A stretch of DNA of 64,000 bases, from positions 744,001-808,000 of the forward strand of contig CP051232.1 of assembly GCA_017792445.1 (NCBI GenBank), given 5' to 3'. The notes beneath the pieces are model-generated. The model had not been told where the DNA came from. It did no database searches and saw nothing but the letters and a program-made list of their open reading frames with translations. The position numbers and the translations under genes are program-made. This DNA comes from Maritimibacter sp. GTDB taxonomy: Bacteria; Pseudomonadota; Alphaproteobacteria; Rhodobacterales; Rhodobacteraceae. This document shows positions 42,944-52,108 of this stretch, in pieces (within the stretch, counting starts at the first letter, position 1; each line of letters opens with the position of its first letter).

Positions 42944-44371
42944 TCATTCCGCCAACACCCACGTGTCCTTCACCCCGCCACCCTGGCTGGAGTTCACGAC
43001 AAGCGAACCTTCCGTCAAAGCCACCCGCGTCAGACCGCCGGGCACAAGCTCGATATCCTCGCCCACAAGGCAATAGGGCCGCAGGTCGACATGCCGCGGC
43101 GCGACGCCTTCCTCCACGAAGGTCGGGCAGGTCGACAGCGCCAGCGTCGGCTGCGCGATATAGTTGTCGGGGTCGGCCTCGATCTTGGCGCGGAACGCCT
43201 CGATCTGAGCTTCGGTCGACTTCGGTCCCACCAGCATGCCATAGCCGCCAGAACCGTGGACTTCCTTGACCACCAGTTCCTTGAGGTTCTCAAGCACGTA
43301 TTTGCACTCGTCCGCCTTGCCGCATTGCCACGTGGGCACGTTCTGCAGGATCGGCTCTTCGCCAAGATAAAAGCGGACCATCTCGGGCACGAAGGTATAG
43401 ATCGCCTTGTCGTCCGCCACGCCCGCGCCCGGTGCCGAGCAGATCGTCACACCGCCCGAGCGATACACGTTCATCAGGCCCGGAATACCCAGCATCGAGT
43501 CCGGTTTGAAGCACAGCGGATCAAGGAAGGCGTCGTCGATCCGGCGATAGATCACGTCCACCTTCTGCGGGCCTTCTGTCGTCTTCATCCAGACGAAATC
43601 GCCGTCGACGAACAGATCCTGCCCCTCGACAAGGTCCAGCCCCATCGTGTCGGCAAGGAACGAGTGCTCGTAATAGGCACTGTTGAAATGGCCCGGCGTC
43701 AGGATCACGCAGCGCGGATCGCCGTCGCATTTCTTGGGCGCGACGCTGGCCAGCGTGCGTTTCAGCGCACGACCATAGCCATCGACCGGCGCGATGCGGT
43801 TCTGTTGGAACAGCTGCGGGAACATCCGCATCATGATTTCGCGGTTTTCCAGCATGTAGGACACGCCCGATGGCGTCCGGCAGTTGTCCTCCAGCACGTA
43901 GAACTCGTCCGGCCCGACGCGCACAAGGTCGATGCCCACGATATGACTGTAGACGCCTTTCGGCGGCACGATGCCGACCACGGCCTTCTCGTAGGCCTCG
44001 TTGGTATAGACCAGCCGCTCGGGGATCTTGCCCGCGCGCACGATCTCACCGCGCCCGTAAACATCGCCGAGGAAGGCATTCAGCGCCCGCGCCCGCTGTT
44101 TGATACCGCGTTCCAGCTTGCGCCACTCGTCCGCCGCGAAGACCCGGGGGAACATATCGAAGGGGATCAGGCGGTCCGGATCGCCGCCCTCGCCATAGAC
44201 CGCGAAGGTGATGCCGATGCGCCTGAACAGGTTTTCCGCTTCGTGCTGTTTGAGCGACCGAAGCTCGGCTGGCATCTCGTTGACCCAGTCCTGGATACCG
44301 GCATAGGGGCCACGCACGGCGCCTCCGGCTTCCATCTCGTTGAAATAGCGTGGTTCAGCGGCCTTACTCAT
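42944..44371 (-). CDS. Circularly permuted ATP-grasp protein
   Basis: A 475-residue DUF404/DUF407-type enzyme predicted to ligate a carboxylate to an amine using ATP. Family marks are YFNEMEAGGAVRGPYAGI near the start, FLGDVYG, GIDLVRVGPDEFYVLEDNCRTPSGVSYMLENR, VILTPGHFNSAYYEHSFLA and VVKEVHGSGGYGMLVGP with its glycine-rich ATP loop. GGGAAGG precedes the ATG at 44371; the frame upstream to 44524 is not conserved. It is the first gene of the Anbu cluster and divergent from the DNA-repair exonuclease gene across 252 bases in which I see no other gene. Confidence 0.94.
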   Translation of the reverse strand: MSKAAEPRYFNEMEAGGAVRGPYAGIQDWVNEMPAELRSLKQHEAENLFRRIGITFAVYGEGGDPDRLIPFDMFPRVFAADEWRKLERGIKQRARALNAFLGDVYGRGEIVRAGKIPERLVYTNEAYEKAVVGIVPPKGVYSHIVGIDLVRVGPDEFYVLEDNCRTPSGVSYMLENREIMMRMFPQLFQQNRIAPVDGYGRALKRTLASVAPKKCDGDPRCVILTPGHFNSAYYEHSFLADTMGLDLVEGQDLFVDGDFVWMKTTEGPQKVDVIYRRIDDAFLDPLCFKPDSMLGIPGLMNVYRSGGVTICSAPGAGVADDKAIYTFVPEMVRFYLGEEPILQNVPTWQCGKADECKYVLENLKELVVKEVHGSGGYGMLVGPKSTEAQIEAFRAKIEADPDNYIAQPTLALSTCPTFVEEGVAPRHVDLRPYCLVGEDIELVPGGLTRVALTEGSLVVNSSQGGGVKDTWVLAE

Positions 44372-44623
44372 GGCTTTACCTTCCCAATCCCTCGCACGAT
44401 GCGCAAGGGGGCGCATCGTGGCTGTCGTTTTGGCTGCGTGGAATTGCCTTTCAGCCGGGCAATCCTCGATACCGCCGCCTGTCCCCTTTCCCTCTGACAT
44501 ACCGTGACCCGGCGAACTGTCCACAGGAAAGGGGCAACCTGCGGCAACTGCGTGTAATTTGGTTTACAGGTGTCCCGTTTTCCCGGCACTCGCCAGCCGG
44601 GCGGCCCGCGCTATCATCGCTTC

Positions 44624-45634
44624 ATGGCCGTGCTGACCTTCACCCCTCAGGGCATTTACTGTCCTGCTGGCGACTTTCACGTCGATCCGTGGCGTCCCGT
44701 GGACCGTGCGCTTATCACCCATGGCCACTCTGACCACGCCCGCCCCGGCCACGCCCGCTATTTGGCGACCGAGGCTGCCGCCCCGGTGATCCGGCACCGG
44801 CTGGGCGAGATCACGCTGGACACCATCCGATACGGCGAGACGCGGACCATCGGCGGTGCCAAGGTGTCGTTCCACCCTGCGGGGCATGTCCCCGGCTCGG
44901 CGCAGATCCGGATCGAGGTCGACGGCGAGGTCTGGGTCGTGTCCGGCGACTACAAGACCGAACCCGACGGGCTGTCCGAGCCGTTCGAACCCGTGCGCTG
45001 CCACGCCTTCATCACCGAATGCACCTTCGGGCTTCCCGTGTTCACATGGGCGCCGCAGGCCACGACCGAGGACGAGATCAACCGCTGGTGGGCGTCGACC
45101 ATCGCGGATGGCCGCACCCCGGTACTGGCGGCCTACGCGCTGGGAAAGGCGCAGCGCATCCTTGCGGGACTCGACACCTCTATCGGACCCATCCTGACGC
45201 ATGGCGCGGTCGAGAACGTGAACGAGGTGCTGCGTGGGCAGGGCCTTGCGCTGCCAGACACGATCCGCGTGACGCCAGAGGTGAACCCGAAAGACCACCC
45301 CGGCGCGCTGGTGCTGTCGACACCCTCCGGGCTGGGCACGCCATGGCTGCGCAGGTTCGGCACGGTATCGACCGCTTTCGCCTCGGGCTGGATGCGGCTG
45401 CGCGGCGTGCGCCGTCGGCGGGCAGCGGACCGGGGGTTCGTGATGTCGGACCACGCCGACTGGGACGGGCTGAACGCCGCGATCCGCGAAACCGGGGCCG
45501 AGCGTGTGTTCGTCACCCACGGCTACACCTCGGTGTTCCGCCGCTGGCTGGAGGAACAGGGTTACGATGCCGCCGTGGTCGAGACCGAGTTCGAGGGCGA
45601 AAGCCTCGACCGGGCCGAGGAGGAAGAGGCATGA
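44624..45634 (+). CDS. Ligase-associated beta-CASP DNA exonuclease
   Basis: A 336-residue metallo-beta-lactamase/beta-CASP nuclease of the group found beside ATP-dependent DNA ligases. Metal ligands start at HGHSDH (33-38), with more in HPAGHVPGSAQ, VSGDYKTEPD and the C-terminal SDHADWDGL and VTHGYTSVF. It is thought to trim DNA ends in a damage response. No ribosome site precedes the ATG at 44624, but TATCAT at 44612-44617 suggests a leaderless message. It is followed after 28 bases by the ligase gene. The helicase (Lhr) and phosphoesterase that usually complete this set are not adjacent. Confidence 0.92.
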   Translation: MAVLTFTPQGIYCPAGDFHVDPWRPVDRALITHGHSDHARPGHARYLATEAAAPVIRHRLGEITLDTIRYGETRTIGGAKVSFHPAGHVPGSAQIRIEVDGEVWVVSGDYKTEPDGLSEPFEPVRCHAFITECTFGLPVFTWAPQATTEDEINRWWASTIADGRTPVLAAYALGKAQRILAGLDTSIGPILTHGAVENVNEVLRGQGLALPDTIRVTPEVNPKDHPGALVLSTPSGLGTPWLRRFGTVSTAFASGWMRLRGVRRRRAADRGFVMSDHADWDGLNAAIRETGAERVFVTHGYTSVFRRWLEEQGYDAAVVETEFEGESLDRAEEEEA

Positions 45635-45662
45635 TGCCGCCCGCAATTCCGACACTCCGCCC

Positions 45663-47255
45663 ATGAAGCGTTTCGCCGCCCTCTTCACCCGTCTGGACCA
45701 GACGACCCGGACCACCGCGAAGGTCGAGGCGCTGGCCGATTACTTCGGCGAAGCCCCCGAGGACGACCGTCTGTGGACCGTTGCGCTGCTGTCGGGCCGC
45801 CGCCCGAAACGAGCGGTGAATGCCACAATACTGCGAGAATGGGCGGCAGAGTCCGCAAAAATACCGCTGTGGTTGTTCGAAGAGTCCTATCCGATCGTCG
45901 GCGACCTTGCCGAGACCATCGCCCTTGTCCTGCCGCCGAACCGGCAGGAGTCGGACCATTCACTGACCCACTGGATCACTGAAATCCGCCGTCTTCCTAC
46001 ACTGGAAGAGCCCGGGCGCAAAGCCCTTGTCCGCGACGCCTGGGATCGGCTCGACGCGACCGAGCGGTTCCTGTTCAACAAGCTTCTGACCGGTGGTTTC
46101 CGGGTCGGGGTGTCGGCCAAGCTGATGACCCGCGCGCTGTCGAAGGCCACCGGCATCGACGAGCCCGACCTTGCCCTGCGGCTGATGGGCGACTGGACCC
46201 CCGACAGCACCACTTACCGCCGTCTGGTGCTGGAACCCGACCCGGACGAGGACCTGTCGCGCCCCTATCCGTTCTTCCTCGCCTACCAGCTGGAAGACGC
46301 GCCCGAAGACCTTGGCCCCGTCACCGACTGGCTGGCCGAGCACAAGTGGGACGGCATCCGGGGCCAGCTTGTCCTGCGCGGCGGCCAGCACCACGTCTGG
46401 TCGCGGGGCGAGGAACTGATGACCGACCGCTTCCCCGAACTCGCCGCCGCCCGCGACTTCGTACCCGAGGGCTCCGTGATCGACGGCGAGATCCTTGCGT
46501 GGGAAGGCGACGCCCCCCTGCCCTTCGCGCGGCTGCAAAAGCGCATCGGGCGCAAGACGGTGCCGAAGAAGCTGTTGACCGAGGCGCCGGTGATCCTGAA
46601 AGCCTACGACCTGCTGGAATGGCAGGGCGAGGACATCCGCGAGCGTCCTCTGGCCGACCGCCGCGCCTTGCTTGAAACCCTTGTTGCCGGCCTTCCCGCC
46701 GACGCGCCCATCCGCCTGTCGCCTCGCATCGACGTTCCCGACTGGACGGCGATGGCCGCCACCCGCGAAGGCTCGCGCGAGATCGGGGCCGAGGGGTTGA
46801 TGCTGAAACGCATGTCCTCTGCCTATCAGGTGGGGCGGAAGAAGGGCGACTGGTGGAAGTGGAAGGTTGATCCGCTGTCGATCGACGCGGTGATGATCTA
46901 CGCGCAGCAAGGTCATGGCCGCCGCGCCAACCTGTTCACCGACTTTACCTTCGCGGTCTGGGACGGCGACCAGCTGGTGCCCTTCACCAAGGCCTATTCC
47001 GGGCTGACCGACGCCGAATTCCGCCGCATCACCGCCTGGGTCCGCAAGAATACGCTGGAACGCTATGGCCCGGTGCGCGCGGTGAAACCGCACCACGTGT
47101 TCGAGATCCATTTCGAGGGCATTCAGGAAAGCCCGCGCCACAAGTCCGGCGTCGCGCTGCGGTTTCCCCGCATGTCCCGCTGGCGCGAGGACAAGCCGGT
47201 GGGCGAGGCGAACACGCTGGAGGATCTGAAAGAGATGCTGGCGGCCTACGGCTGA
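45663..47255 (+). CDS. ATP-dependent DNA ligase of the damage-response type
   Basis: A 530-residue ligase with an N-terminal DNA-binding domain (residues 1-200), the adenylation domain with Lys228 in the motif HKWDGIRG, and motifs VIDGEILAW, EGLMLKR and WWKWKVDPL, then an OB-fold domain. It seals nicks using ATP and is distinct from the NAD-dependent LigA. It pairs with the exonuclease upstream as in the cisplatin-response operon of other proteobacteria. Convergent with the SelA-like gene, with 7 bases between the stops. Confidence 0.95.
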   Translation: MKRFAALFTRLDQTTRTTAKVEALADYFGEAPEDDRLWTVALLSGRRPKRAVNATILREWAAESAKIPLWLFEESYPIVGDLAETIALVLPPNRQESDHSLTHWITEIRRLPTLEEPGRKALVRDAWDRLDATERFLFNKLLTGGFRVGVSAKLMTRALSKATGIDEPDLALRLMGDWTPDSTTYRRLVLEPDPDEDLSRPYPFFLAYQLEDAPEDLGPVTDWLAEHKWDGIRGQLVLRGGQHHVWSRGEELMTDRFPELAAARDFVPEGSVIDGEILAWEGDAPLPFARLQKRIGRKTVPKKLLTEAPVILKAYDLLEWQGEDIRERPLADRRALLETLVAGLPADAPIRLSPRIDVPDWTAMAATREGSREIGAEGLMLKRMSSAYQVGRKKGDWWKWKVDPLSIDAVMIYAQQGHGRRANLFTDFTFAVWDGDQLVPFTKAYSGLTDAEFRRITAWVRKNTLERYGPVRAVKPHHVFEIHFEGIQESPRHKSGVALRFPRMSRWREDKPVGEANTLEDLKEMLAAYG

Positions 47256-47262
47256 GGTGCGG

Positions 47263-48411
47263 TCAGTCCGTCAACGCCGCCAGCAATGGCCCGATGTCCG
47301 CCTCGCGCAGACAGACCGGGTTGATCGAAAGAACCGAGGGCCGGAACGGATCGGTGCCAAGGTGAACCGGCAACGCGCGCGCCCTCAGTGCCGCGTCACG
47401 CACGCGGGCCGCAGCCGCATCCGGAAAAGCAAGCTCTACCACCGGGATGCGGTCCATATCGTCGGCATGGGCGATGCTCGCGCCGCCCAGAGCGCCGGCC
47501 ACCCGTTCGCAGACAGCCAGCAACCGCGCGTGGCGACCCGCATCCGGTTCCGACAGGAAGCAATCGAGCGCGGCCAGCAGCCCCGCGATCTCGTGCTTGC
47601 CCAGCTTTGCCGACCGCCCAACCCCGTGGCGGGGCAGCCCGGCATAGCGGGTCATGTCGATGAAGTCCGGCGGCGGCGCGAAGTCGCGGGCGTGGACGTC
47701 CAGGTCAAGGCACTGCAACGCCGCCGAGGCGATCAGGTCGCGCCGCCCCGCCAGCATCCCCGTCCCCGCTGGCCCGCCCAGCACCTTGCCGCCCGAGAAC
47801 GCCACAAGGTCGGCGCCGTCCGCGATGAAACGGCGCAGGTTGGCGGCGGGCGGCAATTCGGCCGCCGCATCGACGATGACGGGTACGGCCTGCGCATGCG
47901 CCACCTCGACCACGGCGGGCAGCAGGTCGTAGGTCGCGCGCGTCGCGGTGAAGTAGACGGCCGCCGTATCGGGGCCCAGCGCCGCCGCCACTTCCCAAGG
48001 CTCCACGTCGCGGCGCCCGGCCTCGGCCGTCGGATCGGGCAGCCCGACCTCGACAAGCGTGGCCCCGGCCACCCGCGCGGCATGGTCATAGCTGTTGCGA
48101 TGCGACCGCGCGACGACGATCTCGCTCCGCCCACGCCCACCCGGCAAGGCGTTCATCCGAGCGATGTCATCCCGCGCCAGGCAGGCGGCGGCGGCCAGCA
48201 GCAACCCCGCCGACGCTCCCGCTGTGGCCAGTCCGCTCTCGGCCCCCGTCGCCGCCGCGATCTTTTCACCCGCGTAGGCGTGGAAGGCCACCATGTCGAC
48301 CGAGACCGCATCGGCGGCCATCATCGCCTCGGCCACGCCCGGCGCAAGGGGCGCGCCCGAAAGGCGTGTCAGCGTGCCGGCGGCGTTGATGATCTGGCCG
48401 GGAAAGGTCAC
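47263..48411 (-). CDS. SelA-like PLP enzyme of a sugar catabolic operon
   Basis: A 382-residue fold-type I PLP enzyme resembling SelA / D-glucosaminate-6-phosphate ammonia-lyase (DgaE) group members. Asp181 (VIVDAAAE) contacts the cofactor and Lys209 in AFSGGKVLGGP forms the Schiff base. It is shorter than SelA (about 460) and no selB or selC is near, so a role in selenocysteine is unlikely. I chose the GTG at 48411, whose GTGA overlaps the stop of the SDR gene. As last gene of the ROK / ABC / SDR operon, it probably eliminates or rearranges an amino- or keto-sugar acid. Substrate unknown. Confidence 0.8.
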   Translation of the reverse strand: MTFPGQIINAAGTLTRLSGAPLAPGVAEAMMAADAVSVDMVAFHAYAGEKIAAATGAESGLATAGASAGLLLAAAACLARDDIARMNALPGGRGRSEIVVARSHRNSYDHAARVAGATLVEVGLPDPTAEAGRRDVEPWEVAAALGPDTAAVYFTATRATYDLLPAVVEVAHAQAVPVIVDAAAELPPAANLRRFIADGADLVAFSGGKVLGGPAGTGMLAGRRDLIASAALQCLDLDVHARDFAPPPDFIDMTRYAGLPRHGVGRSAKLGKHEIAGLLAALDCFLSEPDAGRHARLLAVCERVAGALGGASIAHADDMDRIPVVELAFPDAAAARVRDAALRARALPVHLGTDPFRPSVLSINPVCLREADIGPLLAALTD

Positions 48412-49178
48412 CCCACCGGCATCCGAAAGTCGTTGCCCTCGGGCAGGATCTGCCCGCCATCCACCACGATGGTCGTCCCGGTGATGAACTCCGCCTCTTC
48501 CGAGGCAAGAAACAGCGCCGCCGCCGCGATGTCGGCGGGGGTGCCCATGCGCCCAACGGGAATGGCGCTTTCCATGTCCTTGATGAACTCGGCCGAGCGG
48601 TGCGCCTTCATCCCCTCGGTCAGGATGTTGCCCGGCTCGATCCCGTTGACCGTCACGCCGTAGCCCGCGAACTCGATGGCGGCGGAGCGGATGAACCCGT
48701 TGATCCCCGCCTTCGACGCCGAGTAATGCCCGTGTCCGGGCGAAGTCACGCGCGGCCCGGTGATCGACGACGTCAGCACGATCCGCCCGTAGCCCTGTGT
48801 CTTCATGTGCTTCACCGCCGCCTTGGTCGCCAGAAAGCAGCCGCCAAGGTTCACGCCAAGAACCTTGTGCCATTCCTCTGCGCTGGTGTCCTCGATCAGC
48901 GTCCACGGATAGATCCCCGCGTTCTGCACAAGGATGTCGATCTTGCCGAACCGGTCCACCACCTCGGCCACGGCGGCATCCGCCTCGTCCGCGTCAGAGA
49001 TGTCCGTGTGCCGGTAGAACCCGCCCAATTCGGCGGCCAGCGCCTGTCCCTCGGTATCCTCCAGATCCGCGATGGCCACCCGCGCGCCCTCTGCCGCGAA
49101 CCGGGTGGCGATGCCGCCGCCGATCCCGCGTGCGCCGCCGATCACCAGCGCGGCGCGTCCCTCCAGCCTGCCCGTCAT
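48408..49178 (-). CDS. SDR-family sugar dehydrogenase
   Basis: A 256-residue classical SDR. GGARGIGG at 14-21 binds NAD(P), NAG is at 86-88, and the catalytic Ser (about 138), Tyr152 and Lys156 (HYSASK) are complete. The C-terminal FITGTTIVVDGGQ is typical. In this operon it should oxidise the imported sugar or polyol, or a derived acid. Its ATG overlaps the permease stop (ATGA), and its stop overlaps the next GTG start. Confidence 0.92.
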   Translation of the reverse strand: MTGRLEGRAALVIGGARGIGGGIATRFAAEGARVAIADLEDTEGQALAAELGGFYRHTDISDADEADAAVAEVVDRFGKIDILVQNAGIYPWTLIEDTSAEEWHKVLGVNLGGCFLATKAAVKHMKTQGYGRIVLTSSITGPRVTSPGHGHYSASKAGINGFIRSAAIEFAGYGVTVNGIEPGNILTEGMKAHRSAEFIKDMESAIPVGRMGTPADIAAAALFLASEEAEFITGTTIVVDGGQILPEGNDFRMPVG

Positions 49179-50170
49179 AGCAGCTTCTCCCTCAGTCGCA
49201 GTTTCAGCGTATCCAGAAGTACGGCGGCCAGCACCAGAAGGCCAAGGATCACCTGCGTCCAGTGCGCCGGCAGCCGCATCAGGTTGATCGCGGTGTGGAT
49301 CGAGTAGATCAGCAACACCCCGGCGTAGACGCCCGGCAGCTTGCCGATGCCGCCCTTCAGCGACACGCCCCCGATGACCACCGCCGCGAAAGCGTTGAAC
49401 AGCATCCCCGTGCCAAGGTTCGCCGTCGCGCCCGAAGTCCGGATCGCCAGCAGCCAGCCGGCCAGCCCCGCCAGCGCGCCCGCGATCACGAAGGACATCC
49501 ACAGGATCTTGTTCGCCGGGATACCGGCGCGGTAGGTCGCGACCTCGTTGCCGCCGACCAGCGTGATGTACCGCCCGAACGGTGTTTTCGCCATGATCAG
49601 CGAGAAGATCACGAAACACAGCACCGCGAACCACGCCAGCAACGGCACGCCGAACAGACGCTCGACCCCCAGCACGCGGATCGCCGGGTCCAGCGATTGC
49701 GCCGAACGCCCGCCCGAGATCGCCACGACCAGGCCGCGCACCCAGATGAACGAGGCGAGCGTCACGATAAAGGCGGACATCCCGACCTTGATCACGAAGA
49801 AGCCGTTTATGAAGCCGATGACGACCCCCACCGCCATGGCGATCAGCATCGACAGCGGGATGGCGATGAAGGACGGGCCCAGCGTCAGCCCCATCCCGAT
49901 CCCCGACGAGGCGAACAAAAGCCCGGTGATCATCGCCGCCAGCGCGGCCGTCGATTCGACCGACAGGTCGAGGTTGCCCGAGATGATCACGATGGCGAGG
50001 CCAATGGCCATCACACCGACGTAGGTCGACTGCTCGAGGATGTTGGCGAAGATGCCGAACTGGAAATAGCGGGGAACGGTAAGCGAGAAGATCACCAGAA
50101 CGGCGATCAGCATCAGCCACACAAGGTTGTCGAGCAGGAACTCGAGCATGCGTCGTCGCGCGGGTGTCAT
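49175..50170 (-). CDS. RbsC/FrcC-type sugar ABC permease
   Basis: A 331-residue membrane protein of the BPD_transp_2 family with about nine to ten helices. Conserved segments include SGNLDLSVESTAALAAM, FINGFFVIKVGMSAFIVTLASFIWVRGL, ALVGGNEVATYRAGIPANKILW and GLAGWLLAIRTSGA. It forms the channel for the sugar delivered by the RbsB-like protein. It follows the binding-protein gene after 92 bases. Confidence 0.94.
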   Translation of the reverse strand: MTPARRRMLEFLLDNLVWLMLIAVLVIFSLTVPRYFQFGIFANILEQSTYVGVMAIGLAIVIISGNLDLSVESTAALAAMITGLLFASSGIGMGLTLGPSFIAIPLSMLIAMAVGVVIGFINGFFVIKVGMSAFIVTLASFIWVRGLVVAISGGRSAQSLDPAIRVLGVERLFGVPLLAWFAVLCFVIFSLIMAKTPFGRYITLVGGNEVATYRAGIPANKILWMSFVIAGALAGLAGWLLAIRTSGATANLGTGMLFNAFAAVVIGGVSLKGGIGKLPGVYAGVLLIYSIHTAINLMRLPAHWTQVILGLLVLAAVLLDTLKLRLREKLL

Positions 50171-50262
50171 CGCGGGCGGCCTTTCGGATCGGAAATCGTG
50201 TAAGGGAAGGCGCCGGGCCGCGGAAGGGAGACGCGGCCCGGCGCACGTGCCATCAGGCCGGC

Positions 50263-51297
50263 TTATTCGACCGGCGTGATGGGATCGTCAGGAGCCTGAA
50301 GGTTGCCCCAGAAGGTCGGGTCGTCCACGTTTTCCGGCGTGATCGCGGCGCCCGGGATCTTGATGTTGGGACCCCAGTCCTCGATCGTCACGGTGGATTC
50401 CAGACCCAGCACGTCATAGGTGCCCGGCTCGATCTCTTCGCCCGCAACGATCTTGTCGGCGAACATTGCCAGTGCGGCGGCCTGCGCGAACAGCGGCTGT
50501 TCGACCTCGACCTGCTGCCAGCCCTGACGGATCAGGTCCAGACCCACCGGCGCGCCGTTCGACGACACGACCATCACGTCGCCCGGCGCCTTGCCCGCGG
50601 CCTCAAGCGAGGCGACGGCAGCCACCGAAAGGTGCGCGGCGTGGACGAAGATCAGGTCGATATCCGGGGTCGCCAGCAGCTCGTCGGCCACGATGGTGCC
50701 CGCGTTCGAGGCTTCCCACTGCATCGCCGGATGGGTGATGATCTCGACATCCTCACCGGCCATCAGCTCTTCAAAGCCCTTCTGGATGTCCAGCGTGTAG
50801 GGATCGCCCGGATCGCCCAGCACCTGAAGCACCGTACCGGTGACAGAGCCGTTCTTCTCGGTCAGCAGACGCTTGATCTCGCCCGCGGCGACGTGGCCGA
50901 TCTCGATGGTGCCCGCGACCGAGGTGAAGTCGATCATCGTCTCGGTGATCTGCCGGTCGAAGATCATCACCGGAATGCCCGCGGCGCGGGCTTCCTCGAT
51001 GGCCGGGACCAGCGCGTTGAAATCGACCGGAGCGATCACGATGGCCTCGGGATCCAGCAGGATCGTGTCGGCCATCTGGCTTTGCTGCAGGTCGGTCTTG
51101 TTGTCGGCGTTCAGGGTGACGACCTCATAGCCGACCTCGCCCATGAACTTTTCGATCGCGTCGACCGAGGTGGTCTGGAACTCGTCCAGCAGCGTCGGGA
51201 CCATGTAATAGATGGTGCCCTTGTCCTGTGCGTAGGCGCTGCTGGCCAAGGCCATGGCCGTGGTCGCGCCAAGGAACAAACGACGTGTCAGTTTCAT
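50263..51297 (-). CDS. RbsB-type periplasmic sugar-binding protein
   Basis: A 344-residue periplasmic-binding-protein of the ribose/galactose class with a signal peptide ([23 protein letters not shown]). The pattern includes [28 protein letters not shown] and FDRQITE in lobe one and [18 protein letters not shown] in lobe two. The RR in the n-region is LTRRLF-like and could be a weak Tat motif, but the ordinary Sec route is more likely. It is encoded between the ATPase (5-base gap) and the permease. Confidence 0.93.
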   Translation of the reverse strand: MKLTRRLFLGATTAMALASSAYAQDKGTIYYMVPTLLDEFQTTSVDAIEKFMGEVGYEVVTLNADNKTDLQQSQMADTILLDPEAIVIAPVDFNALVPAIEEARAAGIPVMIFDRQITETMIDFTSVAGTIEIGHVAAGEIKRLLTEKNGSVTGTVLQVLGDPGDPYTLDIQKGFEELMAGEDVEIITHPAMQWEASNAGTIVADELLATPDIDLIFVHAAHLSVAAVASLEAAGKAPGDVMVVSSNGAPVGLDLIRQGWQQVEVEQPLFAQAAALAMFADKIVAGEEIEPGTYDVLGLESTVTIEDWGPNIKIPGAAITPENVDDPTFWGNLQAPDDPITPVE

Positions 51298-51301
51298 CTT
51301 C

Positions 51302-52108
51302 TCAGCTTCCTTTTCCCTGTTGAACCGGATCGGTCGATGCGTGTCCCCTGCCCGCTCCGGCGATAGACAGGGTGCCCCCGGTAATCAGCTCGACAGCCTG
51401 TTCCGGGGTGGTTTTTTCGGTTTCGATATCGCCCGCCACCTTGCCCTGGCGGATGACGACAATGCGGTCGGCGACCTGGAAGGCCTGTGCCATGATGTGG
51501 GTGATGACGATCACGCCCACGCCGCGCTCGGCGACCTTGCGGATCATCTCCAGCCCCTTGGCGGTCTGTTCGACGCCCAGCGCCGCGAAGGGCTCGTCCA
51601 GCAGCACCAGCTTGCCGCCGAAGTGGACGAAACGGTTCAGCTCGATGGCCTGCCGCTGGCCCCCGGACAGATGTTCGACATTGGTACGCAGCGACGGGAT
51701 CTTGGTGCCCGCCTCCTTGATTGCCTTCGCGGTGATCGCCTCCATCTCCTTCTCCTGAAGGACGGGGATGCCGAAGAATTTCTTCGTGATCTCGCGGCCC
51801 ATGAAGAAATTCGCCACGACGTCGGCGTTCACGCACAGCGACAGGTCCTGATAAACCGTCTCGATCCCCGCCGCCTTCGCCTCGGACGGCGACCCGAAAT
51901 GCCGTTCCTGCCCGTCGAAGAACACGGTCCCCGACGATGGCTTCAGCCCGCCCGAGATGATCTTGACCAGCGTCGACTTGCCCGCGCCGTTGTCGCCCAG
52001 CAAGGCCACGACCTCGCCCGGCCGGACCTCCATGTCGATGCCGCGCAGCGCCTGGATGGCGCCGAAATGGCGGGTGATGTCCGTGAGTTTCAGCAGCGGT
52101 TCGGTCAT
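51302..52108 (-). CDS. FrcA-type single-domain sugar ABC ATPase
   Basis: A 268-residue ATPase with one nucleotide-binding domain: Walker [10 protein letters not shown] near 38-46, signature LSGGQRQ, Walker B LVLLDEP. RbsA and its kin have two domains (about 500 residues); a single domain is the form found in rhizobial FrcBCA importers of fructose, mannose and ribose, so this transporter likely works as a homodimer. Its ATG overlaps the ROK gene stop (ATGA). Confidence 0.93.
   Translation of the reverse strand: MTEPLLKLTDITRHFGAIQALRGIDMEVRPGEVVALLGDNGAGKSTLVKIISGGLKPSSGTVFFDGQERHFGSPSEAKAAGIETVYQDLSLCVNADVVANFFMGREITKKFFGIPVLQEKEMEAITAKAIKEAGTKIPSLRTNVEHLSGGQRQAIELNRFVHFGGKLVLLDEPFAALGVEQTAKGLEMIRKVAERGVGVIVITHIMAQAFQVADRIVVIRQGKVAGDIETEKTTPEQAVELITGGTLSIAGAGRGHASTDPVQQGKGS

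Noticed and set aside
47263-48411. Selenocysteine synthase (selA)
   Set aside because: The protein is too short and no selB, selC or selD gene is nearby; a sugar-operon context fits better.
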